A stretch of DNA of 64,000 nucleotides, taken from the NCBI RefSeq assembly GCF_037392515.1, contig NC_090282.1:57684843-57748842 (forward strand), written 5' to 3'. How positions within the stretch are numbered: the first letter of the stretch is position 1; every line of letters starts with the position of its first letter. Under the pieces are notes generated by a model. That model was given only the letters and a program-made list of their open reading frames with translations, did not search any database and was not told the origin of the DNA. Source of the DNA: Haliotis asinina. Lineage: Eukaryota; Mollusca; Gastropoda; Lepetellida; Haliotidae. A program made the position numbers and the translations under genes. Shown in pieces: positions 26,491-39,900 of the stretch.

Positions 26491-27948
26491 GAACACTTCC
26501 ACTGCACCTCCGTAATGGCATCAAGGTCTTGTATGACATCCCCAGGCGGCCTGGACGAGACGCGTACCATTAACTTAAATGCTCCAACTGCCGTACATTG
26601 TTGAGCAGGTTGGATCATTGTCTTGTCTGTCGCCCAAGGCGATACTGGAGATGTGCCAATGTAAGTCATGGAATATTCGACCAATGTGAGCAGACGACGT
26701 GCTGAAGCAAAAGTATCCCTTGTGACTGAGTTCTAAAATGAGGAGATTTTGTGGAATTATGTTCGTGTATCGTTGGGTTTTCATTTTTCCTTGTTGAAAC
26801 CTCTTGGGTGCATGGCAGCGACAGTCGTTGTCCTGTCCATTCATTCGAGGAAGGAATAAAATGAAACTGCCATCTACGCTAAGCGGTAAATATCCTTGAC
26901 CAGTCAGGGTTGTAGACAAACGGACATAAGGACAATAGGACCGGAAAAAGTCAAACAGACCGAAATCAAAGGTCAAGAAGACCGAAAAAAGGGCCGAAAA
27001 TGAAAAATTAATAAATTAAGTAATAGAATTGGTGTAAATAGCGTCTAGTTTATTGTTGTTGTTGTTGTTGTTGTTGTTTTAAAGGGAACTTGCACAGTTC
27101 GAAATAACCGAAGTCAGTCTTTACTGATGTCGACGATGCGAGACTGGGTCCGTGGGACCGCACTTCTGCAGCACACCATGTCTGTTGCCAAAGTCCTGCC
27201 AGCAACCAAGTGGGAATACGACGCATATTTCGTAAACTGTCTTCGTATAGAACAGACGATAGCAGTGACTGTCTGTCTAAATTACCATATAAGTGACACG
27301 CCGCTATTTCCACCATAATCTGGCATCTCCGTTATCAAAATACCCTCCTAATATAAAAATAGTCATTCTAAGAAGCCACCTATACAGATAAATACAGACA
27401 TTCCTTCGCGATTACTATGTCTGATTCTTGTGCTATTTTAAACGTAGTCTGACCATTTCCTTTAAATCAATCCGTCTAGATTATTTATATGTTTCTGTTC
27501 AGAAACCGCTAATTTGAGGGTGTCTGGGCATTTCGTGTAACGACGAATTACCGTTATCAACATGCACATGCTCGTGCATGCACATGCACAGGTGTATTGT
27601 GTTGGTGTAATGGTGTGATTCAATCGTTCTTCTACTACTGTTGTCACGACCATCTAAAATATTGGCAAAACGCGACAACCTAACACAAAACGCTTTATAA
27701 TAATGTGTTAAAAGTCATCGTTAATTGTTATCATTTAGCAAAATGACTTCAGTAGATTATTAAACTTTGCTCAACATCCATTGTGGAAATGGTATCATAC
27801 AATGATACAGATTTTGTACATTTAATTGGTAATAATATTGTCATACATCATTGTATGATGCATTGTACATCATTCTTACACAATGATTACTCTCCAAAGT
27901 TTAACACAATGACTGCTCCCTTGTTACTTTTGTACCTTCAGCCTAAAG
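26491..27948. other. Intergenic DNA upstream of AP5B1, including (GTT)n at 27051-27078
   Basis: A GTT trinucleotide run of about nine units lies at 27051-27078. A degenerate purine-rich stretch with repeated GACCG phrases lies at about 26900-27000. The AP5B1 promoter should lie in the last part of this interval, but no TATA box or initiator could be picked with confidence. A 133-codon frame on the minus strand (26575-26976) was not recognised. Confidence 0.45.
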
Positions 27949-30900
27949 ATGTCTGCTAGTCGAATTTCCTCGTCTGCTTCGGGCGAAATCAGGCAAATAG
28001 TTGCCAATATCCGACAGCATGTTGCGTTGGGCACACCTGAAAAGTTGATTGAAGATGAAAACTTTGTTTTCCAAATGCTTAAAGTAAGATTCGGGTATCT
28101 GTAGTCTTGTAAACGTCTTATTAAATGTCTCGTGCGGAAATAGTTCGTCTAGACTAGAGCCTCGCAGAGATCCACCGTCCTTTCAGCGACTAGATCTAAG
28201 CCTAATAGTGTCATCTAGACTCAGTGTCAACGCTTATTTGCTGTTTTACTGGGCTTAATGTGATATTATTGTTAGGACTTTAGCAGTGCCAGAGTTTGAA
28301 TTATCCGCACCACATGATTGTGAGGTTGTTCAGGAACAAAGTTCAAGCAGATGAAATTTGCGTATCACATAAAGTCACTGTCAATTAGATCTACACCAGA
28401 GACCATATACATATGATCTGTGATCTACACATTGCTATTTGTCCTTTTGGTAACAGTTCATCCCGTTCCCCTATCCCAAATAATATTTATGTATTGATAC
28501 ATACGAGAAATAGAATTATTAACAAAACCTAACACAACACTTACTAGAGGACTCACAAAAATAACTAAAGGCACAAAAATTAAGTACAATATGTTGGGTT
28601 GAACCACTAGGTATTGCCACTGTTTATCTGAGGGAGAAAGAATATGGGGGAACTGAAGGAATTCTTTCCATCCTTTGTACATATCTAGTGTGTCATTCAC
28701 ACTGTTGCTTAGTGGTGTTCCATAAATGGTATAGGGTCGTCTCCTATTCTCGCGGTAAACACATTTTCTGCCGAGGTCGCCAATGTGTGATACTTAGCTG
28801 TTGTTTACGTCATTGACCAGTAACTAGGAAGTGGCCCAGGTCTGTGAATTATCAAAATTTTGCAGTGTAACGAATATGCGTGAGTTTTAACCAACTTGGA
28901 AAAATCGTAACTTTCCCCAGCCCTTCCCAATAAGATTCCCCTTCCTTACACCTAATAACATTACTTTCTTGTTGTACCTCGAGAATAGGAGACGCCTCGA
29001 AAAGTCAGCGGTGGACGACCATGTTTTTCATCGAGCTCAAGTGAGATAATACACTTGATGGATGAAGCAGTTGATAGATGCAGATGTTAGAGGGGGGATC
29101 TCTTCATTTAAAAACAACAAGCATACATACGAAAAGAACTGTTTATATTAATTTTTCAGCTGATGTTCGTAAGTATCGCGAGAATAGGAGACGGCAGTAT
29201 AGATTTGTAATGTTGCTGCAGTGGGCAATATAACAATTATGTTTACTCACAGCTAATGGTGGAAGATGCAGTGGATACTGGAACAAAAACAGAATTCCTG
29301 AGGGTGCTAGAAGACTGTGGGGGTGATGTTCTGGACACTAAAAGGTAAATAGGACTCAGTGGATACTGAATCGTGAGCTTTGCTTTGGTTGCCTTATAGG
29401 TCTCTGAAGTGGTCTTTATAAGTACCCAATGCTAACCCAAGAGACTAATCTTTTTACATATTCCCTAATCAAAGCTCATTCATATCACTGGATAGGGCAA
29501 AACAGTTTTGAACTGAATATATATAAGTGACAAAGAATTTATCTTCAACCCAGTGTGTTCTTGAAATAATTAATACCTCTACTGGCTAGCGACCATTTTG
29601 TCGATTTTCTCCATTATTCCTTAACAGAATGAAATCAAATTTATCTTGATGATAGATCAGCTATTTACCGATGTTTTCTGCTTGTTTGAAGTTGTTGATA
29701 ATGTTTCTCCAAAACATGGTCAACAGGAAGCGCAGTAGTATAGATTGTGCTTTTCCTACAACTAACAAGACCAATTATCGCTATACACACTAATGGTCAC
29801 TTGACATACCCTGGCCTGTTTGGGTCTTGTCTTCCAAGGGATTCATATTTGTTACAACTACAATGTAAAATACTCACAGTAACTCGGATATTTAAATGTG
29901 TCAATGTGTGAAATACTATGGAAGTACAAGTAAAGCTGTCTGCGCAAGCGCTACAGCCATGTGTTGGCAATAATTGGTACATTCCGATAACTGGTCGCTA
30001 GCCAGTATATATATTATGCCAACAAAATGGATGGAGGTAATTAAAATGGGTATTAAGTAAATGGATATCTAGATTCAGAATGTTTGGCTTTGGTGTGTGA
30101 TGATGATTTTAAACATAGGGTCACCCATTTTGTTCATGGGAGGTAGAGGCGTCATAAATTTTGTACACACGTTCTAGTTGGGACATAATTGATTTTGTAC
30201 ATGAGGATGAAGACTTTTGTGGACATACAACTTCTTTCCTGCAGTGGATGCGAGGTTTCAGTGTAGACTCTAACACCGTTATCAAGCAAAAGTACCTCTT
30301 TTAGATTCTACACCGAAATGTCACATCCACTGACAGAAAGAAGTTGTGTATCCGTAAAAAATTTTCATCCTCATACCAACTTCCACTTAAAGAAGGATTT
30401 TGTACATGACATGAGGGAGGCGGGAGGGGGAGTCTCTTACTTTGTACATAAATTTTACCTTGGGTCTTTCACATTGTATATACTTCTTAAAAATAAAAAG
30501 TAAAACTATACACAACAGTTCAGTTTGACACAAACCAGTAATACCAATGTATAAATGTAGAAGAAAGCTAAGCTCAGTTGTTATAAATGAGTCTTCATAA
30601 CAGAGTGTATATGGTTTTATGAAAGTCTTTGTCGTGTTATAAATGCGATGACAACAAATATGGCTTACATCACTGTCTAATTACACATGCTGGTAAATTA
30701 TTACTAGTTATTTTTCTTTGTACCATGTTTACAGCATTGATGAGGTTGCTTCCAATTTGTTTGGCATCTTCCGTCAATATGAGAGTCGAGATGACAGCAC
30801 CAACTTCCTTATACAGCTTCTCATAACAGCGACCACCTTGTTAGTGAACTGTCAGAACATTGTAAGTCTTTATATATTGTATTGTGATAAATAATCACTG

Positions 30901-33900
30901 TAATATAACCTTTGACCCTAATGGTATCTAATATGTTGTACAAAATTTAAGTTTTCAAACCTCCGGTCCAATCAGACAACACCCAATAGTACTTCTAGCT
31001 GTCAAATAAGATGAGCACATTCAAGGTGTTTGAAACAATATGAAACCTATAAACATATAAGGTTTTCAGAATGACACGATTGTGATAATATCAGTATGTT
31101 TGCAGCCACAAGATCCAACTGCATCACTGATAGAAATTCTATGGAGTGTAGCTGCCAAAGTGAATGACGTCAGCAACAGGAGACTGAGGGCTGGAGCATG
31201 TCAGTGTATGGTTCAGCTGGAACAGACATCACCAGTGAGTAGTTAACAGGAGATATTTACTGCTTCTAATCGTGATTCCACTGGTGACTGGGTCATGTTG
31301 ATGGTTTTCATAAAGTGGCAATACAAGATGAGTACAGTGGCATCAGTAATTTAAATATAAACTATCAGTAAAGTCTTATGCTAAATATTTACAGTGGCAA
31401 ACTTTAATATTCAAGTCAGAGGTTGTTTGTCCTTCAGTGACAGCAAAATTTAAAGATTCAGGGAACAGCTCTTTCTCTTTTTCTCTCTTGGCCCCTCCCT
31501 GCATGATACCAAAGTCATGATATCTGTCTTGCAGAAACTGAAGACTGCATTTATTAACTAATTTAAACAAGGATGATCAAACCAAACTACACCAGAAACG
31601 AGGTCTGGTTTAAAGTATATGGCAAAATAATGCATGCATAAAGAATTGTTATAGGTTAAGTCAAGTATTTATTTTAAGGGTGTGATGTGGCGGTGGCGAG
31701 ATCGACTTGTACAGGCAGTGAAGCAAGAACGGTCCGAAGTGTGTCAGGACTATGTGACACTCCTAGCAACTGTGCTATACCACATGGCAGGGTGTGTAGC
31801 TCTCTTACCAATGACCCGTGAAGAATTGATCTTCAGTAACCCATGCTTGTTGTAAGACACAAGCAGGGGTGTGTCAGGCTCAATTAAGCAGATCATTGCT
31901 CGTGCAGTTGATCGCTGGATTGTCTGGTCCACACTCAATTGTCGACAGACAACCGCCATCTAGCTGGAACATTGATGAGCGCTTCCTAAGACTAAGCTTA
32001 CTCACTCAGTTACATTAGATATTGCAATATGCAGCTGCTACTGGAATGTGACAAATATGTTTTGTCTCATATGATAATTAACAGAAACCATTGGAATTAA
32101 AGTTCAAGATAGGTCAGTATTTGACTGCACTGACAAGAACTTCAGACAAACTCGAAATCATTTGGTTAAAACTTTGTTCTCCCTAAGATTTTCCTGAAAA
32201 TATCTGGAAAAGTAAGTCATGTTAAGAAAGTCATATATGTTATTGAAAATATCTCATTTTGAAGGTCTTTATGTTGAGCAAACTTTGAATATTAATTTGG
32301 AATTTTGCGTACAAAAATGTTCAGTTGAACAAATGCATTATTTCCAGGTTCTCAAAGTGCCAAAGTTGTATTGTTCACAGTTACTGTCCTGTGACCTAAA
32401 TCTGCAAATTGCCAGACTGTCAAGAAAACCATAAATGTAATATATTTTTTAATTCTTCTATTTTCAGTGATATTGGCATGCCTGAAAGTCCTGTGACCCC
32501 AGAGTTTAGCCCAAGGGTAAGAATCTTACACCACAACAGATCTAGCTAATTTTTTTTCTCAGTTGTATGACTACTAGCAGTATTAAATTCAAACTAGTAG
32601 TTTGAAACACACAAAAATATCAGAATCTTTATAGTGGAATTTAATAACACCACTGGTCCACTACAGAAATATGTGGACCACACCCCAAGTGCTTTTTTAG
32701 ACTTTGGTTGTCATGTTAGTACTGAAAACGTGAAGTGTCTGTCTTCTTATTTTGTTCAGCCTTGATATGTTTGACATGATAAGAAGACACCCTAGTTCAT
32801 GATGTTTACAGAGGTTTCAGCACCACAGTGGTACATTTTTCAAGAGCATCATCGCTTCAGGCCATTATCCCCTGATAAGCTAACACAATGTGATACTATT
32901 GACCTCAAATCCAAGTCACTCTCGGACTTAGTCTTCAGCATCAGTGATTTTGCTGTTGAGTGACAAGGATGCACATGTCCAGTCCACATGTCTGTTTCAG
33001 TCCAGCGTGGAGCGGATGGTGTCTGTTTCTGGTGGTTCTGGTGACATTCTGTCTGCTGTATCCTACATCATGGACCACAGCACCATCTTCACCCCAGCCA
33101 GGCTGGTGGACATCCTCATCTCACTGTCCGGCATAGTCCAGAATTCCCCCAGCATCTCTCCAACAGTATGTACACTTGGTTGTAGGAGGCAAACATTTTG
33201 TATTGTAAGATCAGCATTCACCAATATGATGAAATGTATGGTTCACTATAGTCTCGCTCTAAAGAGAACTACATCATGATAGTTATAACTGATATTCAAC
33301 ATGACTAGTTTTAAACAGTGATCCGTTCAAATGAGTGTATGTTGTGGCTTGCTGCCACATACCTTGTAGTTCAACTGTAGTCATTTGCATTATAACTGAT
33401 ATGCAACATGACTAGTTTTAAACAGTGATCCGTTCAAATGAGCGTATGTTGTGGCTTGCTGCCACATACCTTGTAGTTCAACTGTAGTCATTTGCATTAT
33501 AACTGATATGCAACATGACTAGTTTTAAACAGTGATCCGTTCAAATGAGCGTATGTTGTGGCTTGCTGCCACATACCTTGTAGTTCAACTGTAGTCATTT
33601 GCATTATAACTGATATGCAACATGACTAGTTTTAAACAGTGATCCGTTCAAATGAGCGTATGTTGTGGCTTGCTGCCACATACCTTGTAGTTCAACTGTA
33701 GTCATTTGCATTTATGGAATTTCTTAAACTACGAGGCCTGACATGGAGCTGACATTTTATGTGAATGATCTCATTTTGACTTAGACACCATCTTTATCAG
33801 GTATCGCTGAAGATCTTGGGTACCCTGTGGTTTTATTTGGTATTTTCTCAACTTATAGTTAAATGTCAAATGTCGAAATCATGTATTATTTATGATTGCA

Positions 33901-36900
33901 GATCTTTAAACCTCTCATGCTTCACCACATGGCCACACAGGACCCCTGCCTCATGCAGATAATTCTCTATCTTCAGGTGAGACTAGTTTTCTGTTTAAGT
34001 TGATGCCTCATATTGATGTGTTACTCTGCAGAATCAGTGCCATATGTTATATCCATTTAAAACATGTTAGCATTACTTTGATTAATGGGAGACTACTCAT
34101 ATCAAGACACTGATTTGTTCATGTGACATTAGTGGACTGAGAAAGTTGTGGTCTTGTCATAATGTTCTTGTGAATCATTTGTCAGACAGTTCGATTTGTA
34201 TTATCATAACAAGTTTTTACACCATTTCTGCTAGCTAAGGTGTTTGTTTCAGCGAGAGTACTCTGGAGAGATTCTCACATCATCTGAGGAGAAGTTATTG
34301 ATGAGGAGGCTTGTGACAGCTGTCAATCAAAAATCCATAAGTCCTGCCTACAGGCTTGTGTTTCTTCAGTGGTTCCAAGGATACTGCCAAGTAAGAGTTC
34401 CTCTAGAAATGAGTTTCATGTAACATTCTTGGGATTGCTTTTGTAGTTGTATATAGTCTCAAGAAGATATACTGTTGTCATAATCTTAGGATTCACCCTT
34501 GCACAGTATGTTATTCCTAAATTAAATCATCAATGTATAGAAGTGACTTACTTTAATATTGGAGAATTAGGTATCTCAGGAGTACCTTTAAGACTGAAGA
34601 AAACACATCTTACTAAGTTGAAAATGACTTCACTATCATGGGAATTAACAATATGCTTCTTCATAACATTTCTCTTTCTTGCAAACTAACCTCTCCACTG
34701 GAGAGAAAAGAAATACTTTTATGTCTTTATGTAATAATATAATCCAGTGTATGTTTGTAGGAAAGGTTGCTGCAAATCAGACTGTGATAAGCTACCATCC
34801 ATTGAGATTCATTGTACATGAAATGGGAAAATAAATGTTTGAAAAGCATTTCACTGAATTTATAATGTCCTTTCAAAAAGTGTTTGACTGTTTTATTTTG
34901 TTCAAGTAAACATAAAGTTCTGTGTAATAGTGTGTTCTACTTACCACTGTAGTATGCAACAGTTTGCTGCCACATCGGTGAAATATTACTGAGTGCGGCA
35001 TAAAACTAAACTCACCCCCACAGGTTGGGTTTTTCCACTTTGAGACTTTTTTAACCATTCTCAATGTAGTTGGCATGTGCAGCATCTCTTTCTTACTGTA
35101 AAGTCTCTGCATTGAGAGTTTAAGAGTTACATGTAAGTAGAAGTCTTGTAGAATAATAGATGTAGACAGATCCCAAGATATGAATGGATAAGAACATATT
35201 TTATACCAACAAAGTGATGAGTGTGAGTTGCCCCTGCAGCTAGAGGATGAGGAAGACAGCAGTGTTATGGGTCATGTGAGAGAACAGCTGTCATGGCGAC
35301 TGCTGCCATCAGTGTTTGACTCAGTTGACCTCCATGTCGGGAAGGTGTCAACCCTTAACATCTGCACACAACTGGAGTCAGAGACAGGTATAGACTACTA
35401 TATGAATAATAATGAGATTCAGGAATCTTTTCAAATTGTAGAAGGCAAGTTGAAATGGTCATCAGTGATTTCATGCTTGAATGTCTTGACAAAGAATTAG
35501 TTTACTCCAGCCTACAATCCATCCAGTATTAGCTGGCACATTTTCATCATCTCCTCACACACTACATGGCCTATGGAGATGACACTTTGTCTGAATGATT
35601 TCAGCTATTGTGTTTGTAAAACATTCACACTAATCAACTGTGTCATGACTAAAGGGAGTAATAGAGCTTGGTGGCTTCAAGTATACCACGTTTCATTTAC
35701 AGACCACTCACAATTTTTCTTTAAATTATGTGTTCATAATTCAGTGATTCGGTATGTTGTAAATCCAAACACAAATAAATGTTTAGCAAGTTTTCTATAT
35801 TTTTCCTTGCAGATCAAGTATTTCAGTTTGTTTTCATTAGCCACAAACTCTCTGGTTCTTAGTCAAAATTTGAAAATGAAATACACTCTAAGCTTGTTGA
35901 AAACATGTGAAAGATGAGATCCCCAGGTAGTGAGAACCATATCTGCAAAATATTTGTAGCATAATTCTGTTCTGTCACTGTTTTCTCCCATCTTGAGCTG
36001 TCTTGGCTAATATGCACATATTCCCTTCATGTATTATTCATTGTTTTGCCGCTGTCAGATGTCAGGTTCCCTATGGGACATTAGGCTTTGGCAGAACACC
36101 GAGACAGGCAATTTGTTAATAACTGCTCATATCTGTCTTCTCTCAGAGTGGTTTCATTATTTACCACCATAGAATAAATCAATGCTGTTCTTTGACATCT
36201 TCTGATTCCTTGGAGATTTGAAAGTAGGAATCATTTAATCATGTGCCAGTGTAAGTCTGTGAGGCTTTGTTTCCCTGTCAGGTTCAGAGGAGTTGTCTCT
36301 CCTGCTGTCTAGCCTCACCTACTTAAAGAAGCTGACTGTCTGTACTGGGGAACATAAGGTGGCTGTCTCACTTTATCGCTGTCTCTTCAACATCCAGGCC
36401 AGACATTGCTCACAGGATATAGCCACGAATATAATAGAGTAGGTGATTTTTTTGTCAACTTCATGTTTTGTGTATGTGTGAAATGTTAAACTAGAAGATC
36501 ATTCACTTCAACTTTAAGGCAGGGTGTGTCCAGTAAACTAGACTTGTTTTTGCATCTTTTTTTGCCTGTATGCATGTGACAATGCTTTGACTATTGAATG
36601 TTCAAATGCATTTGGGTTTATTTGAGTGTATCACTCATGTAAAAGTTAACCGTGTTTATTATGAACATGCTTATAATGAACAGTGGGTACAGCATACTGT
36701 GGTATTTTTCCAATCCATTGACGTTTTAGTTGGATTTGAATGTAACTAAAACAAAAGATCACTTTTTACCATCTCTTTCAAAATGATTCTAGCTCACCTG
36801 ACTGAAAGGATCTTAATCAAACTTTGTTTTAAAATGTCACAAGATTTGGTATATGTTTTGTTGATAGTAGAGTTCAATACATGATCCATTATTCCTATTT

Positions 36901-39900
36901 TATTTTGACTTTTATTTTATTCCCTGTGCCCATACCCCTAACTTCCCACAGGATTTTGTCAGAGCAAACACCATCACATCAGAAACAAGTTGGACAATGT
37001 AACTGGAAAAATCATATGCTTGTTCCCACAGTGATAACTCCTGATTTTGGTTTGAGGCCAACAGGCAACCAGAAACCTCATCATGCTTATGTTGAGTGAA
37101 AGAGAGGTACCATTTAATTTTGCTGTTTTCTATATTCCAGCCAGTATGTGGCAGAAAATAGAAGCATTGTCCGTCACACATTGTTCCCATGTATGGTATA
37201 ATACCTAGACGTTTCTTATGACAATCTGCCCTTGTTTATGCTGAATTGTGCCTGCAATATTGTAGAATCTGCAAGACAGTGTTAAGCAACTACCCGAAGC
37301 TGACTCCTCTGGTGCTGAACTTCCTCCAGTGTGTCCGAGACCAGGCTGCAGATACGTATGTAGTGTAACCCAAACACATGGCATGACTGTCGAACCTGCA
37401 AAAGGAAACTATTCACTTTCTCTCGTTCTTTAACGTAGACTTCATAGAGATTTATGAGTATGGCAGTCATAATGAGTTGTATCCCTTTGATGATGCCAGT
37501 GACGTCAGTTTGAAGGCAAGCTTGCCTCAGTTATTTTCCAAGGTTTATCAGCACCATGCACCTGCTCATTAGTTTCATATTACTGGTAAATGGCTATAAC
37601 GTACATGTCAAAATATGCTGACATGCCGTGATATCACAGGAATTCTGTTTCAAGTGGCTTTAAAACCAAGGTTTGAGTGTCGTAAGGATACAATGAGCAA
37701 AATACTTGAAATTAAAAAATCATCAGTTAGAGTATGTCACAGTACAATGACACATCTTTTGCATTTACATTTGGTTTGCTTATATATTTGAAAAATTGAA
37801 AACACAATTAGTTTTCTTCATATACAAGTATTCATATTTGTAATTTACATTTACTGTCTGAGCAGAAAATTGTCTCCATTTTAAGAACTGTATTTGTCTA
37901 GCTGCACTGAGCATGGAATAATTTTAATTTCCATTTAATGTTGAATACTTTCCCTCCAGCGTAGTTTACATGAACATCCTGTCCTCTCTACACAACCAAG
38001 TTTTATCATCGTCCTCCGAAGATGTCCTCAGACAGTTTCAGTTCTACCTCCTTGTCCTCAAAACATCAGCTAATGAGGCAGAGATAAGTCCTCTTGTAAG
38101 TACCTTCATTTAAAATACATGAAACTGAATTATAGATTAAACACAATAATCATCTGAAACAACAGCTGTGTGAACATTTTGGAAAATGATTATCTCCCTT
38201 TGTCATTTCAATCTTAGAGAAAAATGATTTAGGAAGCAAGAAACATTTTCATATTCACTGTTCCATCTTACACAATTGACAAACTAATCAATTATTTTTC
38301 AATTTTAATCCAATTTCTGAGTTTCAAGATCATGATAAAAATAAATAGCATTTTAAACTCATTTCAAACTGTTCAAAAAGATAGTGCTATGCTGATTTCA
38401 TGTGGGCTTCATGAATCTTTGGTAACCATGTTGAGTATTTTACACAGATAGTGATACTTAGTCAGTACAAATTCATGTCTACGACATATTTTTACATGTT
38501 TTCACGATCAGGCTTTTGTTTTGCAGGCAACAATGAAGTACTTACTGTCTGTGGTAGAGCGTGCTGTTAGTTTGGATCAGTGCAGCTGGCACCTTGGCAA
38601 TGCTATACTGGCTGTGATTAGAAGTGTATTGCTGAACCACCCCACAGAGGGAATTTTCACTGGTAATATCTATTACCACATATTAGTATTGCTTTAAGAA
38701 ATGCAGTCTGTTGAAATCCATCAATACCATTTTCTTCTTTGTGTGTGCGTTTCTTTTTATCTTTCAAGTAGAAGAGTACTATGATCTAATGAATAAAGTT
38801 GATGATGATATTCTGAACAATTTCTCTCCATAATATTATGCTGAAGTTACGTCATTATGTGCATTGTTATTTGTTTACTGTATATGTCCTTGGATGCACT
38901 GTTTATCAACATAGCTCACACATGTGACAACTACTGTTTTGGGGATTACACTTTTTACTGCTTGACAAGTATTAGATGAGCCAGCAGAGTGAACGCATTT
39001 GTGACAAGCAGGCAGGGCAAGTACACTGGACAAATACACTCGTTTGCTAGGTAGATTGTCAATTAAGCATGTGCAATAAATGCTCACCAAGGCATGAAAT
39101 CAATACCGCTACTGTTTAACACACGTTTTGTAGTGCGATTTACTTCAGCAAAACATCATCACAACATGATTCTCCCAAGCGAATTGAACTTTTCGATATT
39201 TAGATGACAACCTGTTTTCCTCTTGTTTCAAATGGGATGTTCTCGAGGGCATTCCCATATATTCAAATTGGGGTCATTCGTCAGGTCGTTTCTCATCTAA
39301 TACTTGTCAAGCAGTAGTTACTTACAGATTCTAGTACTCTTTGGGATTTAGTCCCATTCAAGAATGAACCTGAAGTTCTAAGACCAAGAGTTCGAACTGC
39401 CAGCACAGTCTTCATCGCTTAAACTTATTTCTCTTTGCCTAGTGTTTGGATATTTGAATAGAATCCACATCTTTGTTATCTTCTATGTGAGGTCCAGTGC
39501 ATAGTCAAACCTTACTTGAGCAAGTTACATGAGACAGATTTATGAATCTACATGCCTAAAATGTTAGATCCTCCAAGAGATCTTCCATAGTTGGGAATCA
39601 CATATCAGAGCTAGAAATCTCCCACTGATCTTGATCATTCCACTGATCTGAAGCTTAACACATAGTCATAAAGAAGATTGCTTCCAAGAGACCCAATTTA
39701 AACAACAGATCTGAGTTTGACTATGGGGTGAGACCCTGCTTCCTGGCCTACTCCTGAATTTTGATCATATTAGAAAGTCATTTTCCTTATCTCAGACATT
39801 CTTATAATATTAGGATAGGATAATCAGGTTAGATAGTAAGTCTCATCACCATCTTGTATGTCAACAGAGCTTGGTGACCTGCTTCATGAAACCATGCAGC

